From Mesorhabditis belari (lineage: Eukaryota > Nematoda > Chromadorea > Rhabditida > Rhabditidae), in contig CAUEEP010000061.1 of assembly GCA_958450365.1 (NCBI GenBank), positions 1 through 64,000 on the forward strand: a stretch of 64,000 nucleotides of DNA, given 5' to 3'. The translations under genes and the position numbers were made by a program. Positions within the stretch are counted from its first letter, which is position 1, and each line of letters opens with the position of its first letter. The notes under the pieces are model-generated. The model made no database searches. It saw nothing but the letters and a program-made list of their open reading frames with translations, and was not told the DNA's origin. Positions 11,049 through 21,954 of this stretch are shown here, in pieces.

Positions 11049-11555
11049 CATTATGTTGACACGACGGCGACACTGCTGCTTAATTTCTATCAATTTGTTC
11101 TAATTCTAATTTGTTCAATTTTCTTGAAGAACTCGAGCATCTTGTGCTGCCAGGGTTTTTAAAAAAAACATGAGTCAGTTTCCCTGGTCGGATGCATAAT
11201 GAAATCCTCTCAAAGCAAATGTAATCCATTTTTCTGATAGTTTAGAGAGAAGCTCAAGTCGTTATCAAAATTTGTCATCCGAAAAACCAGTACTTCTGGT
11301 CACCCTGTATTATTCAAAGTTTTTCAATTTGTTGATCTGTTTTATCTGTTGTTGTCTGTCTAGTCTGTCTAGCCGTTGTCAACTCGCAAAGCAACTTCCT
11401 AGCGATTATCGCGATTATTCCTCGTGGCATATTTCCCGTTTCACTGAACTTTTAAAATTCATAACTCATAATGAGTATAATGTGGGATTATATGTGAATA
11501 ATATAACAATAACATTTTTATTGAATCAACAAAAAAAAAAGATCAAACGATCAAA
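11049..11555. other. no recognisable gene
   Basis: Short frames only. A transposon-end-like sequence (CCAGTACTTCTGGTCACCCTG) sits near 11288-11308 without a detected partner. A short T/G-rich stretch with repeated TCTGT lies at 11330-11375. Confidence 0.35.
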
Positions 11556-11560
11556 AACGA

Positions 11561-13185
11561 TCAAACGGAACTCTTTTGACTCGTTGAGGCTTCAGTTGGC
11601 CTAGGTACAGAAAACAGAAACATTGCCTGACCATTTCCCGAATTTTCCGGTGGGAAGCAACGGAACTTGATATCCTCAGTTATGCCTTTCTTCATGATGT
11701 AATCGATTGAGGTTTTCTAAATAATTGCCTTTTTTTCCATACATTATAGTAGGTGTAAGCTGTATGTTTGTGTCTTTACAGCAACAAATAATCGTCATCA
11801 CTAGCATTTCACTATCATAGTATTACGGCTAACATTTAGACCAAATGGAAAATATTTAACAATAGGAAACTTTCGGGTTAAAGCATCAAAAGGTGTATGA
11901 AACAACTTCCTGTTCAAATCAAACCTTTCCGGACCAGTAGTGGGTGGCCACATGCGAACCATCTTTAGTCGGCTTCAGTACATCTTCAAACGCCGTCTTT
12001 TGCAGATCTGTCAGATTTATCTTTTTGAAGATTAAAATCACCATCGGCGATCATCCGACGTGTTTCTATAATTTGGATGAACTTACATGGAGATCACCGC
12101 ACCTACTGAGATTTCTGAGGTATTCGATTAGTTTGGCTTTTGTGGTTTTGTTAACAGGAGGGGCCATAAACACGCAAATCATTTTGTGATTGTCATTTCC
12201 AAATTTAAATGTGGCAGCGACCACTTCCATTTTATCTAAAGCTTATTTTAAAAGTCCTATATTTTTTAGTACTTGCTTTTTTTTGTTAGATTGCCCACAT
12301 ATTTGAACTTTCCTGGGCATTTTTTCGATAAAGAATAGCCGAGCCACGCTTTGAGCGATCGTTTTGAGAGTTGAATGATTCAGATGGTACATAGCTCAAA
12401 ACAAAAGTGATTGTGAGATCTTTTGAAAACATGCATTCATAGTCGAGCAGGCGGGTTAATTTTTCGACCGTTGTCTCATCGTTGTCAAATTTTTCTTGTA
12501 GTTGCAATATTTAAGGAACTTTATATCAACTCCAAACCTCCAAACATTTAAGTTCGTTTAGGAAAATCATATCTGGACGTTTCTGGATGGCATAGTTGAG
12601 GAAAAGTGTTGTCTAAAATTTTCTAGTTATACTCTCTTTGAATTCAAAAAGCCAAGCCTTTTCCAGTTTCGAAATCAACCCTCCACAGTTCCAGAAAATG
12701 CATCGAAGCTAGAAATATTTCATTTTTCTTATAAATTTATTTTATTTGTATTATAGACAATAGTTACCTCATTATCATTTGATTTGACCAAGTAATCATC
12801 CTTGATAACAAGAGTATTGTCTTGCAAAAGCTCATTGAAATTGTCAAACGAAGTGATATTCTTGATATTCTTTTCCTAAATACATACTACCAGAAGTTTG
12901 AATATTGTTTTTCCATTACCGTAAATACTGTAATTGAAGCCTTTTTCCCTAGAAGAGAGAGAAAAATAAAGGCCCCGGGGCTTCAATTACTGTATTTACG
13001 GTAGGTACACAAGCTTTAATATATTTTTGATATAAAAATACCACTCTAGTCACGCGTTTGTCAAGATTTTCTTTTGTTTTGCCTTTAATAGCTCCTCCAT
13101 ATGAAGTCGGTGGATTTATAGTTTGCAAGCGAACAAGTGACATCGTTAAAAAATCCTCTGCTTCCTCAAGCCAATCTTCGCTCAT
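11561..13185 (-). pseudogene. EEP-fold (endonuclease/exonuclease/phosphatase) gene, damaged (copy 1)
   Basis: Magnesium-dependent nuclease-type fold, of the kind found in non-LTR element endonucleases and AP-endonuclease relatives. The minus-strand order is: start at 13185 (MSEDWLEEAEDFLT); an exon part LLQDNTLVIKDDYLVKS; CIFWNCGGLISKLEKAW (first EEP motif); KRPDMIFLNELKC (metal-binding Glu motif); RGSAILYRKNAQ; MEVVAATFKFGNDN with LIEYLRNL; IADGDFNLQK (GDFN motif); then TAFEDVLKPTKDG; and last exon 11561-11716 with TSIDYIMKKG. The last intron joins in phase. Breaks include stops in the first EEP segment, a one-base shift in an A-run just after GDFN, and an 87-bp hairpin in the N-terminal exon. 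No reverse transcriptase follows. It could be a domesticated host gene or a decayed retroelement endonuclease. Confidence 0.65.
12917..13003. repeat. 87-bp hairpin MITE (copy 1)
   Basis: Arms TACCGTAAATACTGTAATTG and its complement (one mismatch, CTG against CAG) flank a short purine-rich loop. It lies inside the N-terminal coding stretch of the EEP gene. The TACGGTA word is common elsewhere in the window (24315-24412, 25530-25560). Confidence 0.75.
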
Positions 13186-13189
13186 CTAA

Positions 13190-13690
13190 ACTAATCAATT
13201 TTCAATAATAAAAGGCAAAAGTTAAACAGAATAAAAGTGTGATAGATCACTTGAAAGAAGCAGGGATTCTTTCAAAAAGGCTTTTATCTCGATGATTCAC
13301 TAGAAATATTTTGGAATTAAACACCTGATAAAAAGTGAAATGAAATGCTTTAAAGCTATGAATTAAACAAAAAATAAAGTTTAATTCGTTAAAGAATAGT
13401 CCTAGGAAAATGTTTAATTTCAAAGAATTCATGAGTTAATCCTAGTAAAAGCTGTGTTTATGCATACCAAACTTTGAAGCTAGCGAAGAAGCTTTGAACT
13501 TATTACCAATCAAAGAAAAAAATCCTATACTGTGAAATAAATTTATGAACAAAGCCGCTTTTTGGCTAGAAATTTCTTTCTGTCATCTGATAAGAAATGA
13601 GTTTACACAAGCTTTCAATTCAAATCTCTTTAGAAGTGAAATATCGTGAGCTAAAAGTGAACATTTAAACTAGCTAGCAAACCATTTGCA
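13190..13690. other. no recognisable gene
   Basis: AT-rich spacer between the EEP gene start and a mariner element. It may hold the EEP promoter, but no specific element can be pointed to. Confidence 0.35.
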
Positions 13691-13695
13691 ATCTA

Positions 13696-14945
13696 TTAGG
13701 TTGGCGACATTGAAATTTCGTTTTTTTGCAGCAACAAGTTTATTCGTAAAAATAAACTAGAAACAATTAATCAACAATCTATTCGCCATAGCTATCAATA
13801 ACATTTTTTCCTTCTTCAACGCAAATTATGGATACTCTCTTGAAAGAATTGTGCTGGTTTTGATTGAAAGAAAGCAGAGACCCATTTTTTGATGTCGTCA
13901 ATGTTCTGGAACTTGTGGCTTTCGAGTGAATGCCGAAAGAAATGGTAGTCAGACGGGGCAATATCTGGACTATAAGGCGGATGAACTAGAAGTTCCCAGC
14001 CCCATTGCTCAATCTTCTCTTGCGTAATTTTGGCAACGTGAGTACAGGCATTGTCTTGTAACAATCGCACCGTTGTTGGATCAATTCCTTTTGAGCGAGG
14101 AACCGCGTCCGCGCGATCTAGTTGTTGAACGTAAAGATTTGCATCAACAGTCTGACCAGAAATTAACACTTCGAAATGGACCAGGCCTCGGGTATTCCAC
14201 CAAACCGACAGCATAACTTTCTTTGCGTGAAAATCTGGTTTAGGTATTGGTTTTGGAATTTCTCCCGGGTCGAGCCATTGTCTTATCCTTGTAATATTGT
14301 CATAATGAATTCATTTCTTATCAGAAGTTAAAATTGCATCCCAAAATTCACTATTCTTGGAAATTCTAAGCAAATTTCCTGAACAAAGAACTCTGATGGC
14401 TTTGCTTGCATCGCTTAGTGAATGTAGAATCCATTTTCCAGCTTTATTGAGCTTGCCCAATTCATGCAAATAATTTTCGGTTGTTTTATGGTCTCAATTA
14501 AAATATTCCGCAAGTTCATATGTAGTCTTTATCGGGTCACTTTCGTATATCTGCTTCAAATCGTCGTTTGTCCTTTGTCCTTTGTCCAGATCTTCCGGGC
14601 TTCCGTCACCCTTTCGAAATCTTTTGAACCAGTTTTGACATTGATGAACAGTGATAACATCTTTCTCAAATACGTTACAAAGTGATTCATGCGATTCAGT
14701 TGCTTTTTTTTCATGTTTGAAATCCAGCAACAAATGCGAAGTCGATATTTTGAGGTCGATATTTTGAGGTCTAGCATCTATAGGAGTTTTTTATTAAAAT
14801 TCTCCAACTGGAAATAAAGAAAAGACGCTTAATAAAGCACAATAATTATATCTTTAAAATAGAAGAGATTGCGGTGGTAATAGTATCCACAGTGTTAAAA
14901 TCCATAAAGAGAAACACAGACGAAATTTCAATGTCGCCAACCTAA
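13696..14945 (-). mobile_element. 1250-bp mariner with intact termini, dead transposase (copy 1)
   Basis: Terminal inverted repeats start TTAGGTTGGCGACATTGAAA and are flanked by TA at 13694 and 14946. Minus-strand transposase: N-terminal helix-turn-helix (VHQCQNWFKRFRKGD), first catalytic motif TSDKK followed by a stop where tryptophan is expected (then IHYDN), LSVWWNTRGLVHFEVL, second Asp in LQDNACTHVA, and third Asp in YSPDIAPSDYHFF (DD34D spacing). Only a few mutations separate it from an open frame, so it is relatively young. Element ends are unaltered and could still be mobilised in trans. Confidence 0.95.
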
Positions 14946-15202
14946 TAAAAGACATAGAGCAACGAAAAGTGAATAGAATCTTTGCAAGAATACATTTAAA
15001 AAGAAAGCTGAGAGACGATTCTAGATTGCTTTTGCGAAATGAATTGATTTTTTTACTCATACTCTTATCACGGTTCTTCGAGAAACGCTCATTTCGCCTA
15101 AAATCTCATATGCAAATATTTGCATCAATAGGTGTAGAATCCTTTATTTTTAAAGGTCTTTGATAGGAAAAAAGAAAAACTATCAAATACAACGTGAATT
15201 TA

Positions 15203-16481
15203 TTAGGGTGTCCGGAAAGAAAATACCCTCAACTTCGATTGCAACTTTTTCGGTGTAGCGAACAGCTTCGCGTCGGATTTTTGTTTTGTTTTAAAGTTAT
15301 ATATGTTTCTAATTCTATGTTTTTATAAAAATTTACTGCCTTACAATTTTGCCTTTTTTTGAATAGAAGACCAGAAGTAATTCGGGTGTGCCTGCTCTAC
15401 GACTTTAAACAAGGAAAAAGCGTCCGGGAGAGCCATAGTTCAATCTTGAAATTTTTTGGAGAAGCTGCTTATTTCGAGAAAGCTTGTAAAAATGGTTTCA
15501 ACGATTTAGAGAGCGAGACGAAACTCTACAGGATCGAAGACGTGGTCACCCCCCTCCAGCGCTTAACGATGACGATCTTCGAGAAGCCATAGAAGATGAC
15601 CCAATCTTGTCGATTCGGGAACTTGCAAAAATGTTTGCTGTATGCCACAAATCAATTGCGGACCATTTAGATCGTTTGGGTAAAGCGGATCTCGTCGGAA
15701 AATGGGTACCTCATCAACTTAGTGACGCTAATCAAGCCACTCGAGTGACTATGGCCGGTATTCTTCTTCGTCAATCAAAAAATCGAGGTTTTTGGGACAC
15801 TATTGTGACGGCCGATAAAAAATGGATTTACTACGATAACCCATCGCGAAAACAGCGGTGGTTAAGTCCAGGAGAACAGCCAAAAAACGACGCCACAACG
15901 TGATCCGGATGGAAGAAAGGGTATGTTATCTGTTTGATGGATTTTCCGTTGTCTTATACACTTTGAGGTTCTACCTTCTTTTCCAACAGTCACCTCAGAT
16001 CTATATGTGCAATAGCTGGAACGAGTAGACCCGGCTCTCAAGAATCAAGGTGTAAACACATCGACTGTGAGATATCTGCAACCGCACCCACACACATCAA
16101 AGTACGCGCACCCACACACATCAAAGAAGATGCAGGAAAAACTCGAGGATATTGGGTTGGGAATGTCTCCCGCATCCACCGTATAGTCCACATCTGACAC
16201 CCTTAGACTATCACTTATTTCGATCTATGCAGCACTTCCTGACCGACAAACACTTCATGGATCACGACGAAGTCCAAATTTGGGTAGGCCAACACTTCGA
16301 CTAGACTTCGACTCGCAGCCTCAGAATTTCTTCAGCAAAGGGGTCCGAGTTTTGAAAGAAAAATGGAGAAAGACTATTGCCAACAACGGAGAATATCTTT
16401 TGGATTCAAGCGCATTTTTTTCTTTTTGTGGAGATAAATTTGTTTTTCATTAAAAGGGTATTTTCATCCCGGACAACCTAA
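15203..16481 (+). mobile_element. 1279-bp mariner of a second family, dead transposase (copy 1)
   Basis: Termini TTAGGGTGTCCGGAAAGAAA and its imperfect complement, flanked by TA at 15201 and 16482. Plus-strand transposase pieces: VCLLYDFKQGKSVRESHSS, SIRELAKMFAVCHKSIADHL, GKWVPHQL, TADKKWIYYDNPSRKQRW (first Asp), and YSPHLTPLDYHLF, here shifted in frame. Stops at 15589 and 15901 and later frame changes make it inactive. A short duplication of a CACCCACACACATCAAAG word occurs at 16086-16123. Confidence 0.95.
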
Positions 16482-16729
16482 TAGTAAAAGTGAAAACAAA
16501 GTTTGGCCTTTTATTTGGCATTTTAACTTGACAAAATTTTAGTAATCTAATCAAAAAATGATCTAAAAGAGGGAATAAGAAAGTGTATTTAAAGGGAAGA
16601 ATTGTTTAGTTTCTTTTAGCTTTTTAGAAGATTGGTTTAGTGATGTTTTTAATCAAACATTTCACTTTTGTGTAAAATTATTTGTAAACTTTAGACTTTT
16701 ATCCACCTTTTTGACTTTTTGACAATCTT

Positions 16730-16870
16730 CCATAAAGAGACTTTTGTGAACCTTCTCTGAATTTTCTCCAAACGTTCAATGGAGACTTGTAAACTGGGGG
16801 ACTAAACAATAGAAGCATATTCTTGGATGGGCCGGATATAAGTGGCCAAGCATTTACGATAAGAATTTAG
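16730..16870 (-). mobile_element. non-LTR retrotransposon RT fragment
   Basis: The minus strand encodes CLATYIRPIQEYASIV, a stop, then LEKIQRRFTKVSLW. This is the conserved end of a LINE reverse transcriptase (Y-RPILEYAS--W-P followed by -QRRFTK). Only this segment is recognisable. The same family region recurs at 45590-46300. Confidence 0.7.
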
Positions 16871-16889
16871 GTTGGTTATTTGATCATTT

Positions 16890-17230
16890 CATTGACACGG
16901 CATGTAGAAGGCCAAAAAGTGCTGACGGCCGAACTTGACGCCAAACAAGTAAATGCAACTCGTCGTTGAGTCGATTCGGCGGCGGAAACACGAACCATTT
17001 TCGTCAAACACATAATAGGTCGACAGGCCAGAGTAGGAAAAAAGTTCTCTTTGTTTTCTCTGAGAAGCTCGTGCGCACGAAAAACGATAGCCGAGTGATT
17101 TTTACTGTCATCGACTAGTTGAAGTCCTTGCGCCTGTGAAAGAAAATCACCGACCCCGGAAGACTCCGATTTCGTTGCAATGTGAATCGCCGCTTCAGGA
17201 TTCTGACTAGAAATCCTGAAGTTGAGTGCA
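16890..17230 (-). mobile_element. diverged Tc1-like fragment
   Basis: Related to the right part of the 6095-6790 element: GGCATG-AGAAGGCCAAAA and the coding match VSAAESTQRRVAFT against APAAEMAQRRVAST. No catalytic core is kept. Confidence 0.55.
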
Positions 17231-17327
17231 GCTTTCCTTTAAGATTTTTAATAAACTACTATTTTCTAATTTAAATTCAGCCTAACTCAGTTTTATGCCT
17301 TTAAGGGTATCTTAAAGGCACTTCGAC

Positions 17328-17523
17328 AATATGAGACAATTTTCGAGTAGGAGCTTGACCTGGTTTTTGAGTCCAGCCTCGGTTGAATCGATTGTGTTCT
17401 TAACTTGGCAGGGTCCGGAAATTGGGTCTTGCTCCAACTCTAGTTATCATAATACAGGGTATTCAATATTGATGGAGAATTTTACGTTTCAAGGTTGTTC
17501 AACGCTCCCAAGAAATTATTAAG
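17328..17523 (+). repeat. arm of a 4.6-kb-spaced inverted repeat
   Basis: Near-identical, inverted, to 21955-22152. It includes the left end of the small MITE at 17455, so the partner arm carries a lone MITE end. In the reverse direction the arm reads as an open amphipathic stretch (VKNTINSTEAGLKNQVKLLL), continuing into a 139-codon plus-strand frame at 22041-22460 that I do not recognise. Confidence 0.8.
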
Positions 17524-17677
17524 AAAGCACTGAATTACAGAGTTGGGGCGAAAAAGAAAAATTGACTTAAACTTGTTAAGGTGTATGTGTTAGAGATGAT
17601 TGCTTCTTTTTGAGATTTGTACAAAACAAGCCTCAAACTTCGTGAACTATTAGTTTCCATAAATATTGAACACCCTG
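17455..17677. mobile_element. 223-bp Tc1/mariner-type MITE
   Basis: Termini CAGGGTATTCAATATTGATG and the complement of CAGGGTGTTCAATATTTATG are flanked by TA on both sides (17453, 17678). No coding capacity. The internal sequence includes a hydrophilic filler unrelated to any transposase in the window. Confidence 0.75.
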
Positions 17678-17699
17678 TAATCGAGAACATTCGGAAATA

Positions 17700-18010
17700 A
17701 AGCGCATTTACATCGGTACAATCAGGCATCTTCTTCAATTATTTCAAACAGTGAAGTCATTGTTTGTTTTTTGAAATTGACGAGAGAATGGCTGGTTTTC
17801 CAACGCTCCAACCCTCGCGACCATTTCCGTGTTAGTGGCAAAATTTCTGACAAAATTGAATGGAGTATTACATTTCCTTAATAGACGGGCCGTAAAAATC
17901 AAATCCAAAACCCAAGCTTTTCATCTTCTGTAGAAATGAACCCTGAAAGAGCCAGCCAAAAACATATGAGAGAAATTAATAAGGCTCACTTCCATTCACT
18001 GAGAGACGCG
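17700..18010 (-). repeat. dispersed coding-like repeat, member 1
   Basis: Inverted relative of 43745-43990. On the plus strand near 17940 it reads MNPERASQKHMREINKAH; related versions are at 22490-22540 (minus) and 44925-45010. Other members carry a GATAAGGCTTCTGGGTGGGC word (19500, 22690, 46515). It is probably a fragmentary unknown transposon or gene family. Confidence 0.5.
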
Positions 18011-18059
18011 CATCATTAGTAAACAGGAAAGGTGTCCTGTTGCTCCAGAGAACGCGCCT

Positions 18060-18395
18060 CTTTACAGACTCGACAAAAAAAATCCAGAGTGTTGGATGGG
18101 TGGTTTTAGTTCAGACCATCCTGCAACTGATTATTATTTATTTTGTCTCTGTCTGACTTTTGGCCAATGAACTTTTGGCCAACTCCGAAGAAGATGTCAA
18201 AAGCGAGGCTGGTTTTTTCTTCGCCTCTAAGGACCAAGATTTTTATTATCGTGGAATGTCTTTTCTTGTAGAACGTCGGCAAAAGATGGTTCTTTTGAAT
18301 AGTGATTACTTTGTTGAATAAAAATTATCTTAACGAAACTTATGATCTTTTCGATTTCAATGTTAAAAACGTGGATTACTTTTTCACGCACCTAA
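18060..18395 (+). mobile_element. mariner 3' fragment (10483-family)
   Basis: The plus strand encodes the C-terminus (DYYLFCLCL, then SKDQDFYYRGMSFLVERRQ ending FVE and a stop) followed by the right terminal repeat ending at 18395 with TA after it. The left half is missing. It shows what the internally deleted 564-bp elements once encoded. Confidence 0.85.
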
Positions 18396-18405
18396 TAGAA
18401 TGACA

Positions 18406-18505
18406 CTTCTTCTCGAATCTGACATTGCTAGTGACCTCAAATGACTCCAACTGTCCTTCTTCTCGAATCTGACATTGCTAGTGACCTCAAATGTCTCCAA
18501 CTGTC
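18406..18505. repeat. two tandem 50-bp units
   Basis: Two copies of a unit starting CTTCTTCTCGAATCTGACAT, differing by one base, immediately after the mariner right end. Confidence 0.85.
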
Positions 18506-18796
18506 TTTACACGTTAGGAGTAGGACGAGGTTTTGCTATACTTTCTCATTCTTAGTTCAACACCTCTGTTCAGCTATTTGAACATGATCTATCTGAAAAA
18601 AGAGGCCACTCGTTGATTGAAAAGTACAACTCAGCTTCTCCTCAATCCGTCATGAGTATCACGGTCACTAGGACAAAGAACCCTAACTCGACACCCAAAA
18701 TCTGATTTCATTTGTCGTTTTCATCAAAAACATCTTTCAATTCAGTTTATATAAGAAAACACAATGATTGAATAACACTCGAGACAATTCTCGTTT

Positions 18797-19076
18797 TCAG
18801 TTGCAGAAGGCGGCTCCACCGTCGCAGAAACCACCATTCGAATAGCCTTTTGAGGCGCAACAAGCGACGACGCCACTCTAAAATGAATATTTTGAAATGA
18901 AATGAAAAATTGTGAAAACCAAACTCAATTTTTGAAATAAAGTTTTATCCCGCTTATTTATAATCAATCAGTGTTTGTAGTAACGAGTCAGAGTATTTTC
19001 AAATTCAGAATTTAACTCACCGGGCAAGAGGAGTCGCATGCCGGGACGGCAACAGCGTTCACCATGGAAGAAGAGG
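18797..19076 (-). CDS. possible secreted cysteine-rich peptide, 3' exons
   Basis: Two minus-strand exons, 19021-19076 and 18797-18877, have good borders (GATTTTAG acceptor, CCG|GTGAGT donor, TTTTAG acceptor, stop TGA). They join in phase into a small glycine/serine-rich peptide with six cysteines spaced C-x3-C-x5-CC-x8-C-x6-C. Size and spacing resemble small disulfide-rich host-defence or signalling peptides, but no family can be named. A leucine/valine-rich, signal-peptide-like stretch lies upstream at about 19235-19300, in a frame that does not connect cleanly, so the first exon is unresolved and the gene may be broken. Function unknown. Confidence 0.45.
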
Positions 19077-19679
19077 CTAAAATCTTTCATTTCTTTCCAA
19101 TTTACATGCTAGGGGGCCCATCTTTTTAACAAGTCAAAAACTTCAAGCAATATACATGATAAGAATTGAGCTAATTGAAAGAAAACTGGATTCAGCATTT
19201 GATTTCTAACCGTATGTTACTCTGAGAAGATTAATTTATTTAAGCTTGAACCCACTGAAGACGAGAAGAACGGCGAAGAGAAGAACAAGACAAGAGGAGA
19301 AGACGCATTGTTTGGGTTTGAAGCTGGGAACTGATGCAAGATGGAGATCTTTGTGAGTCTCATTGTATTTATATGGAAGCTGGATTTGATAAGCCTCTCG
19401 ACTCGATTTGATAAGCCTCGACGACGCTCAAAAACTTTATGAGCAAATAGATAAGGCATTCTTGAATCGAGTTTTTGGTAAAATTTTAGGAGCCGCAATG
19501 TCGGATGGAGATAAGCCTTCTGGGTGGGCTTTTTGCAAGGAGGGAGTATGCAAAGGATAATAAAGTTTTTTGGGTGGCTATGGCTGAGGGCTGGTTTGCA
19601 CACAAAATACCATATGAGATCTAGTTTGTATCATTTGTATCTTGCCTCAAAAAGATGACTTTTGAGGGGTTTTGATCAG

Positions 19680-19865
19680 CTCTTCGGAAATTCGTCAAGA
19701 TTGACAGAAACAGAAAAGCGCCGACTTTACGGTATCTTTGGAAAGGTACTTATTTTACTTTTTCCAGCAAAAGCTTTCAACTTTTCTTTAAAAAAGGCTA
19801 TTCGACTTTTGTACTTTTCCTTTTCACTCATTGAAGCGTCTTTTTTTCAGGTGGACCATGTTTAA
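19680..19865 (+). CDS. 3' end of an unrecognised plus-strand gene
   Basis: Exon 19680-19745 follows TTGATCAG and encodes SSRLTETEKRRLYGIFGK up to a GTACTT donor. After a T-rich intron ending TTTTTTTCAG, a five-codon last exon (19851-19865) ends at TAA. The intron, last exon and 3' flank are duplicated at 20126-20380 without the coding exon. Upstream exons were not found. Confidence 0.35.
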   Translation, partial: LFGNSSRLTETEKRRLYGIFGKVLILLFPAKAFNFSLKKAIRLLYFSFSLIEASFFQVDHV

Positions 19866-20380
19866 ATAGCTAAACAAAAGAATTCTATTGTCGATTCCCT
19901 CTTTTGCCTTTGATAACGAGACGTTGAAACTTTGCGGGAAAATTTTGCGGCCAAAGTCCTTCAGCTAAAATCGCGAAGAAGTCAAAAAAAAGAAGAAAAT
20001 AGATAAGGCCATTTCAGTGTGTTTTGCAGGCAGTAAAATGAAATTGTGTTCTGGGGGTCTGCTGTGAACTTTGAGTTCAAAAGGGTTTTTTGGTGATGAA
20101 TTGGGGTTTTGTTTGTTTTGTTTTGTTTGGAAAGGTACTTATTTTACTTTTTCCAGCGAAAGCTTTCAACTTTTTCGTTAAAAAAAGGCTATTCGACTTT
20201 TGTACTTTTCCTTTTCACTCATTGAAGCGTCTTTTTTTCAGGTAGACCATGTTTAAATAGCTAAACAAAGAATTCTATTGTCGATTCCCTCTTTTGCCTT
20301 TGATAACGAGACGTTGAAACATCTTAAAAAGAGGAGAAGAGGGAAATTTTGCGGCCAAAGTCCTTCAGCTAAAATCGCCA
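19737..20380 (+). repeat. direct repeat pair (19737-19974 and 20126-20380)
   Basis: The two copies share the donor site, T-rich intron, TTTTTTTCAG acceptor and downstream GCGGCCAAAGTCC region. The second has a 22-bp A/G-rich insertion near 20321. Spacing is 389 bp. Confidence 0.85.
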
Positions 20381-20559
20381 AAAAACACTAGCTTCTTTTT
20401 AAATTTTTGTTTGAATTCATGATGGAAATTGATAAGCTTGACTGCCATTGCATATATAGAAAAAATATTGCATTTGTCGATTTGCAGGTTGGTTTTTGTG
20501 TTTGCATCCAAAGGGAAAAGCTGAAGGTTGAACACTGACAAGCGGGTTTTTTGAGTTGC

Positions 20560-21400
20560 AGTTTTTTATCTTAACTAGACTATTTTATAACTTTGTTTTA
20601 GATAAAGCTCAAGCCTGGTTTTCCTCGGCTTTGTTCTCATAAATCGTGCTATTCTGGTCTTCTTTCTAAGTTACATAGCCGAGATCCTCCAGTTTCATTT
20701 TCCAGATTCATTTCTATCAAATTGTTCCGAATTTTACGTATTCGTATTGTACAATTGCTCACAATCACCAATGATAAATGGGTTTTTATTTAATTTTTTA
20801 TCGATTAAGCATAGTCAAAAACCCTTGTGTGCAAGTTTTCATGGAAAAGTATTGATTTTAGGTCAAGTTCCACTGCCTCAACTACTCTGGCTGTGCAACT
20901 ACAAAGCTGAGAGTTCAGTTAAAATTGAGTTTTTGAGCGAATTCAAGCAAAAAGCCATATTTGCGTCGTAAAAACAATTCACTAACTTCTCGCCGACTTT
21001 CTACACCAAATGATCAACTTGTTAAACAACAATTCGATTCACCAAAAGTTTTTCATGACAATAATAATGCCTCTTGCCTCTAATTCATTATAAAAATCAA
21101 TGATAAGAGTTGGAAATGATAAGAGTTGTCGCTTGTTTCGACGTCTTACTCATCCCAGTTTTTTGTTGATCACAATAACATAAAGAAAAGAACTTCTAGA
21201 GAACCGGTTGACGATACTAAAATCAGAAAATTTAATCCTTATCATTTCTTTTATGAAATCTCACCTCTTTTATGTAAATGATGACAATCCATAAAAGTCG
21301 CATAAAAGTTTGTGCCCAATTTGAGGAGCAATTGAAAGATTTGAATCGGAATCCCAGGCCATTTCCAGGAGCGATTCTCATATTGGAGAATATCGTAGAG
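20560..21400. repeat. inverted repeat arm (partner 27010-27600)
   Basis: Inverted, slightly rearranged match to 27010-27600. Both include the TTTTGTTGATCACAATAACA segment and a coding-like piece WIPIQIFQLLLKLGTNFYAT. In the partner at 27030-27155 (plus strand) that piece continues FTAWIVIIYIKE to a GTGAGA donor, like a transmembrane exon. In this arm a 5-bp deletion shifts the frame. Confidence 0.75.
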
Positions 21401-21954
21401 ATTGGGAAGTGAAGAAATGAGGCCAGCTGGGAAAATTTGGTTAGATCAAGTGTTTTAGTATCGAATTTTCAGAAAATAACCGATTTCCTAGAAAATTGGT
21501 TCAAGAAAGCAAGTCTGGCTGACTGTGGCTGACTGATTACCCGCAAAATAAAAATGCTAAATGACTAGGCGAACCAAATATTAAGTCATTCATCCATAAA
21601 GCGGCTAAAATATACCTCAAAATTTCAGGTTGGTCCGTGATGATAAGAGGACGATGATGAGTATGCAGCAACGCCTCGTGCAGTTTCAGATTGCTTTGTT
21701 ACATACAAAAATAAAAAAAGTTAGTGAAAACGTTAAAAACCAGTTTTGGTCGCTGTTTTGGTCGGCGGGTTTTGGGATAGATCCTTTTAAGGGGCTATCA
21801 CAAAAGCGCTCAAGCGTGGATGCGTGGATGAGGTACCGTACCCCGCAAAAAATTTCCCTTTAGCCCTTTTTCTTCATTCGACGGGTGTAGGTCGGAAACT
21901 TTGTCCGGTTTTTATGCATAGTCGCACCAAGTTTTCTTCCGCCCTGCATAAAAT

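Larger units (their letters stand above)
1028..16650 (+). repeat. segmental duplication, copy 1
   Basis: Colinear and nearly identical to 47174-64000. Aligned points include 1030 with 47176, 2646 with 48805, 7326 with 54675 and 16650 with 64000. The second copy reaches the window edge, so the right end of homology is not known. Differences are single bases, homopolymer lengths, a few small indels and one 1.2-kb rearrangement near 3440. Genes and transposons in this block are described individually, and the copy-2 entries list only differences. Confidence 0.95.

Noticed and set aside
11561..13185. Calling the EEP gene a LINE ORF
   Set aside because: No RT motifs follow within 500 bp and at least one intron splices in phase, so LINE identity is not supported.
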